Positions 26,033 through 33,267 of a DNA stretch of 64,000 nt are shown here, one piece after another. The DNA lies in the NCBI RefSeq assembly GCF_002837185.1, contig NZ_KZ478006.1, positions 23,223-87,222 on the forward strand, given 5' to 3'. The stretch is from Pseudomonas fluorescens. Its GTDB lineage: Bacteria > Pseudomonadota > Gammaproteobacteria > Pseudomonadales > Pseudomonadaceae. A program made the translations under genes and the position numbers. Position 1 is the first letter of the stretch; every line of letters begins with the position of its first letter. The notes below the pieces were generated by a model. That model had not been told where the DNA came from, made no database searches, and saw nothing but the letters and a program-made list of their open reading frames with translations.

Positions 26033-27148
26033 CTACTCCTGGGTCGCAGGCTTGGCAGCCGAAGCCTTGGCTTCGTCGGCGGACAAATGTCGGCGCTCAA
26101 GGTACGCCTGCACGGCCGCCAGGCTCGCGGCCAAGTCAGGTGTTACCACCGAAACGGCCTTGGGCTCAAGCTCGGCGATACGCGCCAGCATCGCCTTGCT
26201 CTGCGGATTGTCCTGGTTGAAGTTATCCTGCAACACGCTGCGCGCTTGACCCAGCGAACGGCTATACACCGCTGACTCGCCGTTGAGCGCTGCCCACTGT
26301 GCTTGCTCCAGCGCCAGGCTCAAGGCCAGACGCACCTGATTCAACCCCTGGCCCGCCAGCAGCGGACGAATGTTGTCATCCGGGTTGAAGTCGATACGGA
26401 AATAACGGGATATCTGTTCCCACCATTGGCTCAACTGGTTACCCGTATCGCTGGTGGGACGGCCCTGGGAATCGGGTTGCGTGAGTTGATACTCCGGAGC
26501 GACAGCCGCCAATTGCACCACCTGGTCGCGCAAAGCCGCCAACTGCAGGTACAACCCCGTGCGGTCCGGCTGTTCGGTGCTGCGCAGCGCCGCGAGGCTC
26601 TTGGCCAACTGCTCACGCGCGGCGAACGCGCCTGGGTCACTCTGCTCACGAAGAATTTCGTCGGCGCCCTGGACCAGCGACTGGGCGCTGTTGATGTCCT
26701 GCAAAGCCGACAGACGCAAGCTGGCCAGACGAATCAGATGCTCGGCCTCAGCCAGGCGCCAATCCTTGCGGCTGGCGCCCAGTACGGTTTCCAAACGCTG
26801 GTTCAGGCGCTGCTGATCACCCTGCAACTGGGCGACCAGGCGTCGACGCTCTTCCAGCTCATCCGCGCCGGGCAGCTGCGCCAGGCGGGCAGCCAATTGT
26901 TGCTGGCCCTGCTTGAGACTCTGGGATTGGTCATCGAGGGTCTGCACCTGACCCAGTTGCTGCTGGCTGTTGGCTTGCAGGGCACGGACCTGCCAGATCC
27001 CCCAGCCGCCGGCGGCAACACCCGCAGCGCCAAGCAGCAACGCGACGACTGCCAGGCCATTGCCACGGCGTGGTACGGTGACCGGTGTCCCGAGCGGCGC
27101 ATCGAGCGCGGGCTGAGCTTCATCTTTAGGCAAGGCTGTTTCGCTCAC
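26033..27148 (-). CDS. hemX: HemX, membrane-anchored uroporphyrinogen-III synthase-associated protein
   Basis: A 371-residue protein with a short cytoplasmic Pro-rich start, one transmembrane helix (GLAVVALLLGAAGVAAGGWGIW, about residues 30-51) and a long periplasmic coiled-coil part rich in Gln and Leu. It matches the HemX family, often annotated as uroporphyrinogen-III C-methyltransferase although it lacks the methyltransferase fold. It lies between hemD (18-base gap) and hemY (5-base gap), transcribed with both. Confidence 0.93.
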   Translation of the reverse strand: MSETALPKDEAQPALDAPLGTPVTVPRRGNGLAVVALLLGAAGVAAGGWGIWQVRALQANSQQQLGQVQTLDDQSQSLKQGQQQLAARLAQLPGADELEERRRLVAQLQGDQQRLNQRLETVLGASRKDWRLAEAEHLIRLASLRLSALQDINSAQSLVQGADEILREQSDPGAFAAREQLAKSLAALRSTEQPDRTGLYLQLAALRDQVVQLAAVAPEYQLTQPDSQGRPTSDTGNQLSQWWEQISRYFRIDFNPDDNIRPLLAGQGLNQVRLALSLALEQAQWAALNGESAVYSRSLGQARSVLQDNFNQDNPQSKAMLARIAELEPKAVSVVTPDLAASLAAVQAYLERRHLSADEAKASAAKPATQE

Positions 27149-27166
27149 GTATCCGTCCTTTGCGTA

Positions 27167-27925
27167 TCAGAGAGTGGGAACGGGATTGCTCCCTAACGCC
27201 ACTAACAAAGCCGCGGCACTCGCGCCGCGACAATCCACAACTTTTTCTGCGCCAGCGGCCCGCGCCATCTCGTAGACGCGCGGACTAGGCACGAACAACG
27301 GCAGCTTCGCCACCTCAGGCCATTCGGAGCCGGCCAGGGCCTGCAAGTGTAGAAAACCTTGCCCACTGCTGACCACCAGGCCGTTCAAGCGTTCCAACTG
27401 GATGCGTTGCGTCAGTGCGCCCGCGTCGTAGGCCGGAAGAAAACGGCGGTACAACTCCAGGTAGTCGACACTGACACCTCGCTCGCGCAAGCGCTGCGCG
27501 AGCAATTCCCGGCCGCCCTCGCCGCGCAGGATCAACACCCTGGCACCGGGGCATGCGATAGCCTCGCGCAATGCCGGCAATTGAAGCAAGGCCTCGCTGT
27601 CGTCACCCGTTGGCGGATAGTGCACGTCCAAACCATGATCGGCCAGTATCTGTGCCGTGGCGGCACCCACACTGAACCACGGCAGTCGCGGCCAGGGCGC
27701 GGTCAATTGTTGCAAGGCAAGACGCGCCGCCGGTTTGCTCACCACGATCACTGCGCAATAGCGCTGCAGCGCCCCAAAGACAGCCTGTTGTTGCGGCGTG
27801 ACCGGTAAGGCTTTGATTTCCAGCAACGGCAGTTCGCTGCTGAATACGCCCGCATCGGCCAATGTCGCCGCCAGGCCTGCCGATTCTTCGGCAGGCCGTG
27901 TCAGCAGCAATCGCCACGGGGTCAC
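27167..27925 (-). CDS. hemD: Uroporphyrinogen-III synthase
   Basis: HemD (252 residues) closes and inverts ring D of hydroxymethylbilane. The start is GTG at 27925, which overlaps the hemC stop as GTGA and gives the expected N-terminus VTPWRLLLTRPAEES. The longer open frame upstream runs through hemC and is not coding. Family features include 'VVVSKPAARLAL', 'FSVGAATAQIL' and 'GLVVSSGQGFLHL'. HemD sequences diverge widely, so context (hemC-hemD-hemX) is part of the evidence. Confidence 0.94.
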   Translation of the reverse strand: MTPWRLLLTRPAEESAGLAATLADAGVFSSELPLLEIKALPVTPQQQAVFGALQRYCAVIVVSKPAARLALQQLTAPWPRLPWFSVGAATAQILADHGLDVHYPPTGDDSEALLQLPALREAIACPGARVLILRGEGGRELLAQRLRERGVSVDYLELYRRFLPAYDAGALTQRIQLERLNGLVVSSGQGFLHLQALAGSEWPEVAKLPLFVPSPRVYEMARAAGAEKVVDCRGASAAALLVALGSNPVPTL

Positions 27926-28863
27926 TGCGGGCCGGCCTCGCCGTAGACTTTTTGCAGGATGGCGCCAGCGCCCTTGTCCAACAGTTCCTCGGCGACCTGA
28001 ATGCCCAGGGCCGTGGCGTCGCGTTGTGGACCGCGCACCTCGGCGGTCAGCAACGTTCCGCCCTCCGGGTCGCCTACCAGGCCTCGCAACCACAGGTTTT
28101 CACCTTCGAGCACGGCATAGCAGGCGATCGGTACCTGGCAGCCACCATTGAGGTGTTTGTTCAAGGCGCGCTCGGCCGTGACGCGAACCTCGGTGTCTGC
28201 ATGATCAAGCGGCTTGAGCAGTGCGTGAATTTCGCTGTCGACGGTACGGCATTCAATGCCGACTGCGCCCTGCCCGCCGGCCGGCAAGCTGTCTTCGACG
28301 CTGATTGCGCGGGTGATGCGGTCTTCGAAGCCCAGGCGGATCAGGCCGGCGGCGGCGAGGATGATCGCGTCATACTCGCCCGCATCCAGCTTGGCCAGGC
28401 GCGTGTTGACGTTGCCACGCAGGAAGCGGACCTGCAGGTCGGGTCGACGGGTCAGCAATTGGGCCTGGCGCCGCAGGCTCGAGGTGCCCACGATACTGCC
28501 CAGGGGCAATTCATCCAGGGATGCGTAAGTGTTGGAAACAAAGGCGTCGCGTGGGTCTTCCCGCTCGCAGATGCAAAAAAGGCCCAACCCTTCAGGGAAG
28601 TCCATGGGCACGTCTTTCATCGAATGCACAGCGATGTCTGCTTCATTTTCCAGCAGCGCGGTTTCCAATTCCTTGACGAACAGACCCTTGCCGCCAATTT
28701 TCGACAGCGGCGAGTCCAGCAGCTTGTCGCCGCGACTGACCATGGGCACCAGGGTCACCCTGAGGCCAGGGTGAGCCTGTTCAAGACGTGCTTTGACGTA
28801 CTCGGCCTGCCATAAGGCCAGGGCGCTTTTACGGGTGGCGATGCGGATTTCGCGAGAAGACAT
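27922..28863 (-). CDS. hemC: Porphobilinogen deaminase (hydroxymethylbilane synthase)
   Basis: HemC (313 residues) polymerises four porphobilinogen units. The start is MSSREIRIATRKSALALWQA. The Arg-rich substrate site is VGTSSLRRQAQLL and RFLRGNVNTRLAKLD. The dipyrromethane cofactor Cys is in LNGGCQVPIACYA. It is the first gene of the haem operon and overlaps hemD by four bases. The 138-bp region to algR should contain its promoter. Confidence 0.97.
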   Translation of the reverse strand: MSSREIRIATRKSALALWQAEYVKARLEQAHPGLRVTLVPMVSRGDKLLDSPLSKIGGKGLFVKELETALLENEADIAVHSMKDVPMDFPEGLGLFCICEREDPRDAFVSNTYASLDELPLGSIVGTSSLRRQAQLLTRRPDLQVRFLRGNVNTRLAKLDAGEYDAIILAAAGLIRLGFEDRITRAISVEDSLPAGGQGAVGIECRTVDSEIHALLKPLDHADTEVRVTAERALNKHLNGGCQVPIACYAVLEGENLWLRGLVGDPEGGTLLTAEVRGPQRDATALGIQVAEELLDKGAGAILQKVYGEAGPQ

Positions 28864-29001
28864 GGATCAATCCGTACTGAATAGATACGGCAGATAATAA
28901 CAGCTCAGGCAAATGCGCTTTGATTTGAATCAGCAAGTGCGGGGCCTCCCTGGCCGCGTCGCACCGGGATAGGGACTGCAGAGCTCGCCACCACGCCTGG
29001 G

Positions 29002-29748
29002 CTAGAGCTGCTGCATCATCTTGCGCACGCCAGCAACATGGCGCCGACTGACGATCAGGGCATCGCCGTTGAGGCCCTTCAGAAATAGCTGGAAATGGCC
29101 AAGGGGCGTGCGTTGCAAGCGCTCGATTCGCTCGCGCGCCACCAGCGCATTACGATGGATGCGCACAAAGCGGTCGCCGAATTCGTCTTCGAGGGCCTTG
29201 AGCGGCTCATCAAGCAACACTTCGCCCGCTTCGTGACGCAAGGTCACGTATTTATGGTCGGCGATAAAATAGACCACCTGAGCGAGGGGTATCAGCTCGA
29301 TACCCTTGCGGGTCCGTGCGCTGATATGGCTGCGGGGGCCATTGCCACTCTGAGCGGCAGGCTGGGTCAGGGCTGCGAGCTGAGCGCGGCTGGGACGCTC
29401 GGCCTTCTTCAACGCCTTGAGCAACGCGTCGCCAGCCACCGGCTTGACCAGAAAACTGACACCGCTGTCTTCCAGCGTCTGTGCCGAAAATTCTTCCTGT
29501 GCCGCGCACAGCACCACCGCCGGTGGCGATTCGCGCTCGCTCAGGCGGGCGGCGACTTGCAGGCCATCGAGGAGCGGCATGCGGATATCGAGCAACACCA
29601 CATCCGGCTTGAGGCTGTCGATCAGCGTCAACGCCTCTTCGCCGCTGGTGGCGCTCGGTTCAAGGACTGTATAACCCTCGATCTCACTGACCAGACGGCT
29701 CAGTCGCTCGCGGGCTTGGGGTTCGTCATCAACGATCAGGACATTCAT
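29002..29748 (-). CDS. algR: AlgR, LytTR-family response regulator
   Basis: A 248-residue regulator, the length of P. aeruginosa AlgR. It has an N-terminal receiver (acidic pair DDE at 7-9, phosphoacceptor Asp54 in LLDIRMP, Lys102 in VKP) and a LytTR DNA-binding domain (SHISARTRKGIELI ... RFVRIHRNALV ... VSRRHVAGVRKMM). The LytTR half is very well conserved. The receiver is odd: Ala82 stands where the switch Thr is expected (CAAQEEF), and the following helix does not keep the usual 'ALEAF' pattern. ATG 29748 is chosen since it overlaps the upstream stop as ATGA. AlgR controls alginate, motility and virulence genes in relatives. Confidence 0.94.
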   Translation of the reverse strand: MNVLIVDDEPQARERLSRLVSEIEGYTVLEPSATSGEEALTLIDSLKPDVVLLDIRMPLLDGLQVAARLSERESPPAVVLCAAQEEFSAQTLEDSGVSFLVKPVAGDALLKALKKAERPSRAQLAALTQPAAQSGNGPRSHISARTRKGIELIPLAQVVYFIADHKYVTLRHEAGEVLLDEPLKALEDEFGDRFVRIHRNALVARERIERLQRTPLGHFQLFLKGLNGDALIVSRRHVAGVRKMMQQL

Positions 29749-29948
29749 ATTGCGCTGGATTCCTGCGTGAGTCTCGCACAAGGGTAGCGTAGACAGGTGC
29801 GGTGACTTACGTCACAGCGATCCACGCTAAGACTGGCGCAAGCGGCAAAAAGTGCCCTTGGAGTGGCACCCAAATTTACCCGGACCTGTTCAATAGCGCC
29901 CAAGACCTGCCAACTTCGCGCATTGTCATAGGGTTTGCTGATACACAA
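29745..29948 (-). pseudogene. algZ: Probable C-terminal remnant of sensor kinase gene algZ (fimS)
   Basis: The last ~40 codons of this short open frame read ...ALFAACASLSVD...TCLRYPCARLTQESS. This follows the end of a LytS-type kinase ATPase domain (pattern RLxALFG...ASLSV...LRYP). Its TGA overlaps the algR start as ATGA, exactly where algZ would end in an algZ-algR operon. A complete algZ needs about 1.07 kb, but only 502 bases separate algR from argH. I see no His-box or N-box anywhere in that gap. The rest of the gap (29949-30250) holds no gene; it should carry the argH promoter. The identification is from memory of the family and position, not a search. Confidence 0.45.
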
Positions 29949-30250
29949 TCCGAATACCCCCGTATTTAATGGATAGTCTGGGCTCTGACCGCATTACCCG
30001 ACTTTGGTGCATTCACACACTCTCAGTCCAACTGTAGACGCTCGCTGGAACGATATTGCTCAATCGTCAAATATCGTTTCAATAAGGTCCTGCTCCCAGT
30101 CTCGTCCTGGATGCGATCGGCGGCAAGGCACTTAGCCATCCTTTGTACAAATAAAATTGCCGTCCACCCGCACCATCGCGTCCGCGGACAACCCTGTTAT
30201 TATCGGCGGCACACCTTCACGCCTCTTTTAAGCAGATCACGAGCGAATTC

Positions 30251-31645
30251 ATGAGCACCGACAAGACCAACCAGTCCTGGGGCGGCCGCTTCAGTGAACC
30301 CGTCGACGCCTTCGTCGCGCGCTTCACCGCCTCCGTCAACTTCGACCAGCGCCTGTACCGCCACGACATCATGGGCTCCATCGCCCACGCCACCATGCTG
30401 GCCAAGGTCGGCGTGCTGACCGATGCCGAGCGCGACAGCATCATCGAAGGCCTGACCACCATCCGGGGCGAGATCGAAGCCGGCACGTTCGACTGGCGCG
30501 TCGACCTGGAAGACGTGCACATGAACATCGAGGCACGGCTGACCGATCGCATCGGTGTGACCGGCAAGAAGCTGCACACCGGGCGCAGCCGTAACGACCA
30601 GGTGGCCACCGATATCCGCCTGTGGCTACGCGATGAAATCGATTTGATCCTGGCTGAAATCACCCGCCTGCAAAAAGGTTTGCTGGAACAGGCCGAGCGC
30701 GAATCGGCCACCATCATGCCCGGCTTCACGCACCTGCAGACCGCTCAGCCCGTGACCTTCGGCCACCACCTGCTGGCCTGGTTCGAAATGCTCAGCCGCG
30801 ATTACGAGCGCCTCGTGGATTGCCGCAAGCGGGCCAATCGCATGCCACTCGGCAGCGCCGCACTGGCCGGCACCACCTACCCGATCGACCGCGAGTACAC
30901 CGCGCAATTGCTGGGCTTCGACGCCGTCGGCGGCAACTCCCTGGACGGCGTGTCGGACCGTGATTTCGCCATCGAATTCTGCGCCGCCGCCAGCATCGCG
31001 ATGATGCACCTGTCGCGCTTTTCCGAAGAGCTGGTGCTGTGGACCAGCGCGCAATTCCAGTTCATCGACCTGCCGGACCGCTTCTGCACCGGCAGCTCGA
31101 TCATGCCGCAAAAGAAAAACCCCGACGTCCCCGAACTGGTACGTGGCAAGAGCGGCCGCGTATTCGGCGCGCTGATGGGCCTGCTGACCCTGATGAAAGG
31201 CCAGCCGCTGGCCTATAACAAGGACAATCAGGAAGACAAGGAACCGCTGTTCGACGCCGCCGACACGCTGCGCGACTCACTGCGTGCGTTTGCCGACATG
31301 ATTCCGGCGATCAAGCCCAAGCACGCGATCATGCGCGAAGCGGCCTTGCGGGGTTTTTCCACCGCAACCGACCTGGCCGACTACCTGGTGCGTCGTGGCC
31401 TGCCCTTCCGCGACTGCCACGAAATCGTTGGCCATGCCGTGAAATACGGCGTGGACACCGGCAAGGACCTGGCGGAAATGAGCCTGGAAGAACTGCGCCA
31501 GTTCAGCGACCAGATCGAGCAGGATGTGTTTGCCGTGCTGACCCTGGAAGGCTCGGTGAATGCCCGTAACCACATCGGCGGCACCGCGCCGGCGCAGGTG
31601 AAAGCAGCCGTCGCGCGTGGCCAGGAGCTACTCGCCAGCCGCTAA
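30251..31645 (+). CDS. argH: Argininosuccinate lyase
   Basis: ArgH (464 residues, full length) cleaves argininosuccinate to arginine and fumarate. Visible are NQSWGGRFSEPVDAFVARFT at the start, TGRSRNDQVATDIRLWLR, and the superfamily signature SSIMPQKKNPDVPEL containing the catalytic Ser loop. It is transcribed away from algR, as in P. aeruginosa. Its TAA is followed within one base by a long perfect palindrome that may act as the terminator. Confidence 0.98.
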   Translation: MSTDKTNQSWGGRFSEPVDAFVARFTASVNFDQRLYRHDIMGSIAHATMLAKVGVLTDAERDSIIEGLTTIRGEIEAGTFDWRVDLEDVHMNIEARLTDRIGVTGKKLHTGRSRNDQVATDIRLWLRDEIDLILAEITRLQKGLLEQAERESATIMPGFTHLQTAQPVTFGHHLLAWFEMLSRDYERLVDCRKRANRMPLGSAALAGTTYPIDREYTAQLLGFDAVGGNSLDGVSDRDFAIEFCAAASIAMMHLSRFSEELVLWTSAQFQFIDLPDRFCTGSSIMPQKKNPDVPELVRGKSGRVFGALMGLLTLMKGQPLAYNKDNQEDKEPLFDAADTLRDSLRAFADMIPAIKPKHAIMREAALRGFSTATDLADYLVRRGLPFRDCHEIVGHAVKYGVDTGKDLAEMSLEELRQFSDQIEQDVFAVLTLEGSVNARNHIGGTAPAQVKAAVARGQELLASR

Positions 31646-31646
31646 A

Positions 31647-31680
31647 AAATGTGGGAGGGGGCAAGCCCCCTCCCACATTT
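31647..31680. repeat. 34-bp perfect palindrome (REP-like) between argH and GST gene
   Basis: The sequence is identical to the element at 8864-8897: two 16-base arms with an AA centre, here only one base after the argH stop and two bases before the convergent GST stop region. Its position between two gene ends suggests a bidirectional terminator function. Confidence 0.85.
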
Positions 31681-31682
31681 GA

Positions 31683-32342
31683 TTATTTCTTGGCCGCAAT
31701 CATTGCCATGAACGCCGGCATCGCCGCCTGCCTGTCCGCCTCGACCTTTTGCGCATTGGGCATCTCGTTCAAACGCCCCAGCAACGCCTTCGCCTGTGGC
31801 AACTGCGCCAGCAGGTCCAGCCCGAACAGTTTTTCGCCTACCCCACAGGCCAGATTCAAGCTGTACATGAAATACAGATCGGCAATCGTGAAGTGCTCTC
31901 CCGCCACATAGGGCGCGAACTTACCGTGGCGGCCTAACGTACCGACCCCCAGCAACAATTCAGCTCGGGACTTGTCCTTGATCGCCTCCGGTACCGTCAT
32001 GCCAAAAAAGGCTTCGGCGAAGCACGCCCGCGCAGGCAATTCGATGTACAGCTCGATTTCACGGCACAACGCCAGCACCTGGGCACGCTGGAACGGGTCG
32101 GCTGGCAGCAGCGCAGGCCCTTCCTGGGTCTGCTCGAGGTATTCGAGGATCACGCTGGTTTCGTTGATGAAGCCTTGCTCGACACCCAGCACGGGTACTT
32201 TGCCTCGCGGGCTCACCGCCAGGGCTTCAGGCGTTTGTCCTGCATAAAAAGGCACCTCTTCGAAAGGCAGCCCTTTCTCCATCAGCGCCAGCTTGACCAT
32301 GTTGTAGTAGTTACTGACCGAAAATCCATAAAGCTTGAGCAT
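31683..32342 (-). CDS. Glutathione S-transferase family protein
   Basis: A 219-residue GST. The thioredoxin-like N-terminal domain starts MLKLYGFSVSNYYNMVKLAL and contains 'GKVPVLGVEQGFINETSVILEYLE' with the glutathione-binding cis-Pro and Glu-Thr-Ser. A helical C-terminal domain follows. ATG 32342 has GGAGG upstream; the extra 26 codons in frame before it lack such a site. The acceptor substrate cannot be told from the sequence. Confidence 0.9.
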   Translation of the reverse strand: MLKLYGFSVSNYYNMVKLALMEKGLPFEEVPFYAGQTPEALAVSPRGKVPVLGVEQGFINETSVILEYLEQTQEGPALLPADPFQRAQVLALCREIELYIELPARACFAEAFFGMTVPEAIKDKSRAELLLGVGTLGRHGKFAPYVAGEHFTIADLYFMYSLNLACGVGEKLFGLDLLAQLPQAKALLGRLNEMPNAQKVEADRQAAMPAFMAMIAAKK

Positions 32343-32467
32343 CGCAAAGCCTCCAGGCCGGGTGCGGGGTTGGCTGCAAGCGTTATAGACGCTGAGGCCT
32401 GGCCTGGCCAGCAGCATCACCGGCCTGAATGGCGTTAGACTGGCGCCCTTACCTTGAGGAGCCTGCC

Positions 32468-32752
32468 ATGAGCGAGCCGACCGATATCGACCACGACGAA
32501 GAAGAATTCACCGAAAGCACGCTGATCCAGGCCATCGAGAACCAGATCGAAAGCGACAACCCACCGGCGGCCAAGGCCACGTTCAACAAGCTGACGCTGG
32601 TAGGGTATGAGCGAGAAGAGATCCTGAATCTCATGGCCCACGTGCTGGCCTTCGAGATCGACGCGATGCTGGATGAGGACCGCGCCTTTGATACCCAATG
32701 GTATGAAACCGCGCTGCGCGCACTGCCTGAGCTGCCGCCTGAAAAGGAATAA
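32468..32752 (+). CDS. Small acidic conserved hypothetical protein
   Basis: A 94-residue acidic protein (MSEPTDIDHDEEEFTESTLI...) with a TGAGGAG ribosome-binding site before ATG 32468. It appears to contain two or three helices (FNKLTLVGYEREEILNLMAHVLAFEIDAML is the most hydrophobic part) and no signal peptide. I recognise it only as a conserved Pseudomonas-type protein without assigned function. It precedes another small gene, and the two could share a transcript. Confidence 0.75.
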   Translation: MSEPTDIDHDEEEFTESTLIQAIENQIESDNPPAAKATFNKLTLVGYEREEILNLMAHVLAFEIDAMLDEDRAFDTQWYETALRALPELPPEKE

Positions 32753-32848
32753 TCCAGCTGCGCTGCAACACGCTGGACAGTTCGGCAAAGTGCGTTCACC
32801 TTATGGCCTGCTAGCCTCTAATAAATTCTTAGAAAGTCTGGAGTCCTT

Positions 32849-33100
32849 ATGTCGTATACCCCTGAGTTGGTTGCCGAACTGGAAATCCTTGCACTCTTCA
32901 ACCTGGACAGCTCCCAGGAAGGTCTGAAAGTCCACCAGACCGCTACTCCAACTGCCATCGACGCCGCAAAACGCTTGTTTGAGAAAGAACTGATCACCCA
33001 GCCCGACGGTGGCTATCTGACCAGCCTGGGTCGGGATGCCGCCCAACACACCCAAAGCTTGCTGACAATTCTGAAGACCACCAAAAAAGAAGCTGCCTGA
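32849..33100 (+). CDS. TIGR02647 family small protein (putative DNA-binding)
   Basis: An 83-residue protein starting MSYTPELVAELEILALFNLD, with a wing-like end (FEKELITQPDGGYLTSLGRDAA) that suggests a winged-helix fold. It matches the TIGR02647 family of small gammaproteobacterial proteins. Function is not known. A GGAGTCC region lies upstream of the ATG. It sits about 170 bases before cyaA on the same strand. Confidence 0.8.
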   Translation: MSYTPELVAELEILALFNLDSSQEGLKVHQTATPTAIDAAKRLFEKELITQPDGGYLTSLGRDAAQHTQSLLTILKTTKKEAA

Positions 33101-33267
33101 CACCTGATACGCCCATGGGGTCCGCTCTTTGCGGATTCCGAGGGCGTCGCCGCGTAACAGCGAAAATTCTGACGCCAAAACCCATTTCCCTCTAAAACTC
33201 CTACGCTACTGTCTGTAAACTCCGACACGGCCGCCCACGTCGGGCCCTGCGAGCCACCGAGTTCGAC

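Noticed and set aside
27926..28093. N-terminal extension of hemD in frame
   Set aside because: The extra 56 codons lie inside hemC and give an Arg/Gly-rich peptide; the GTGA overlap with hemC marks the real start.
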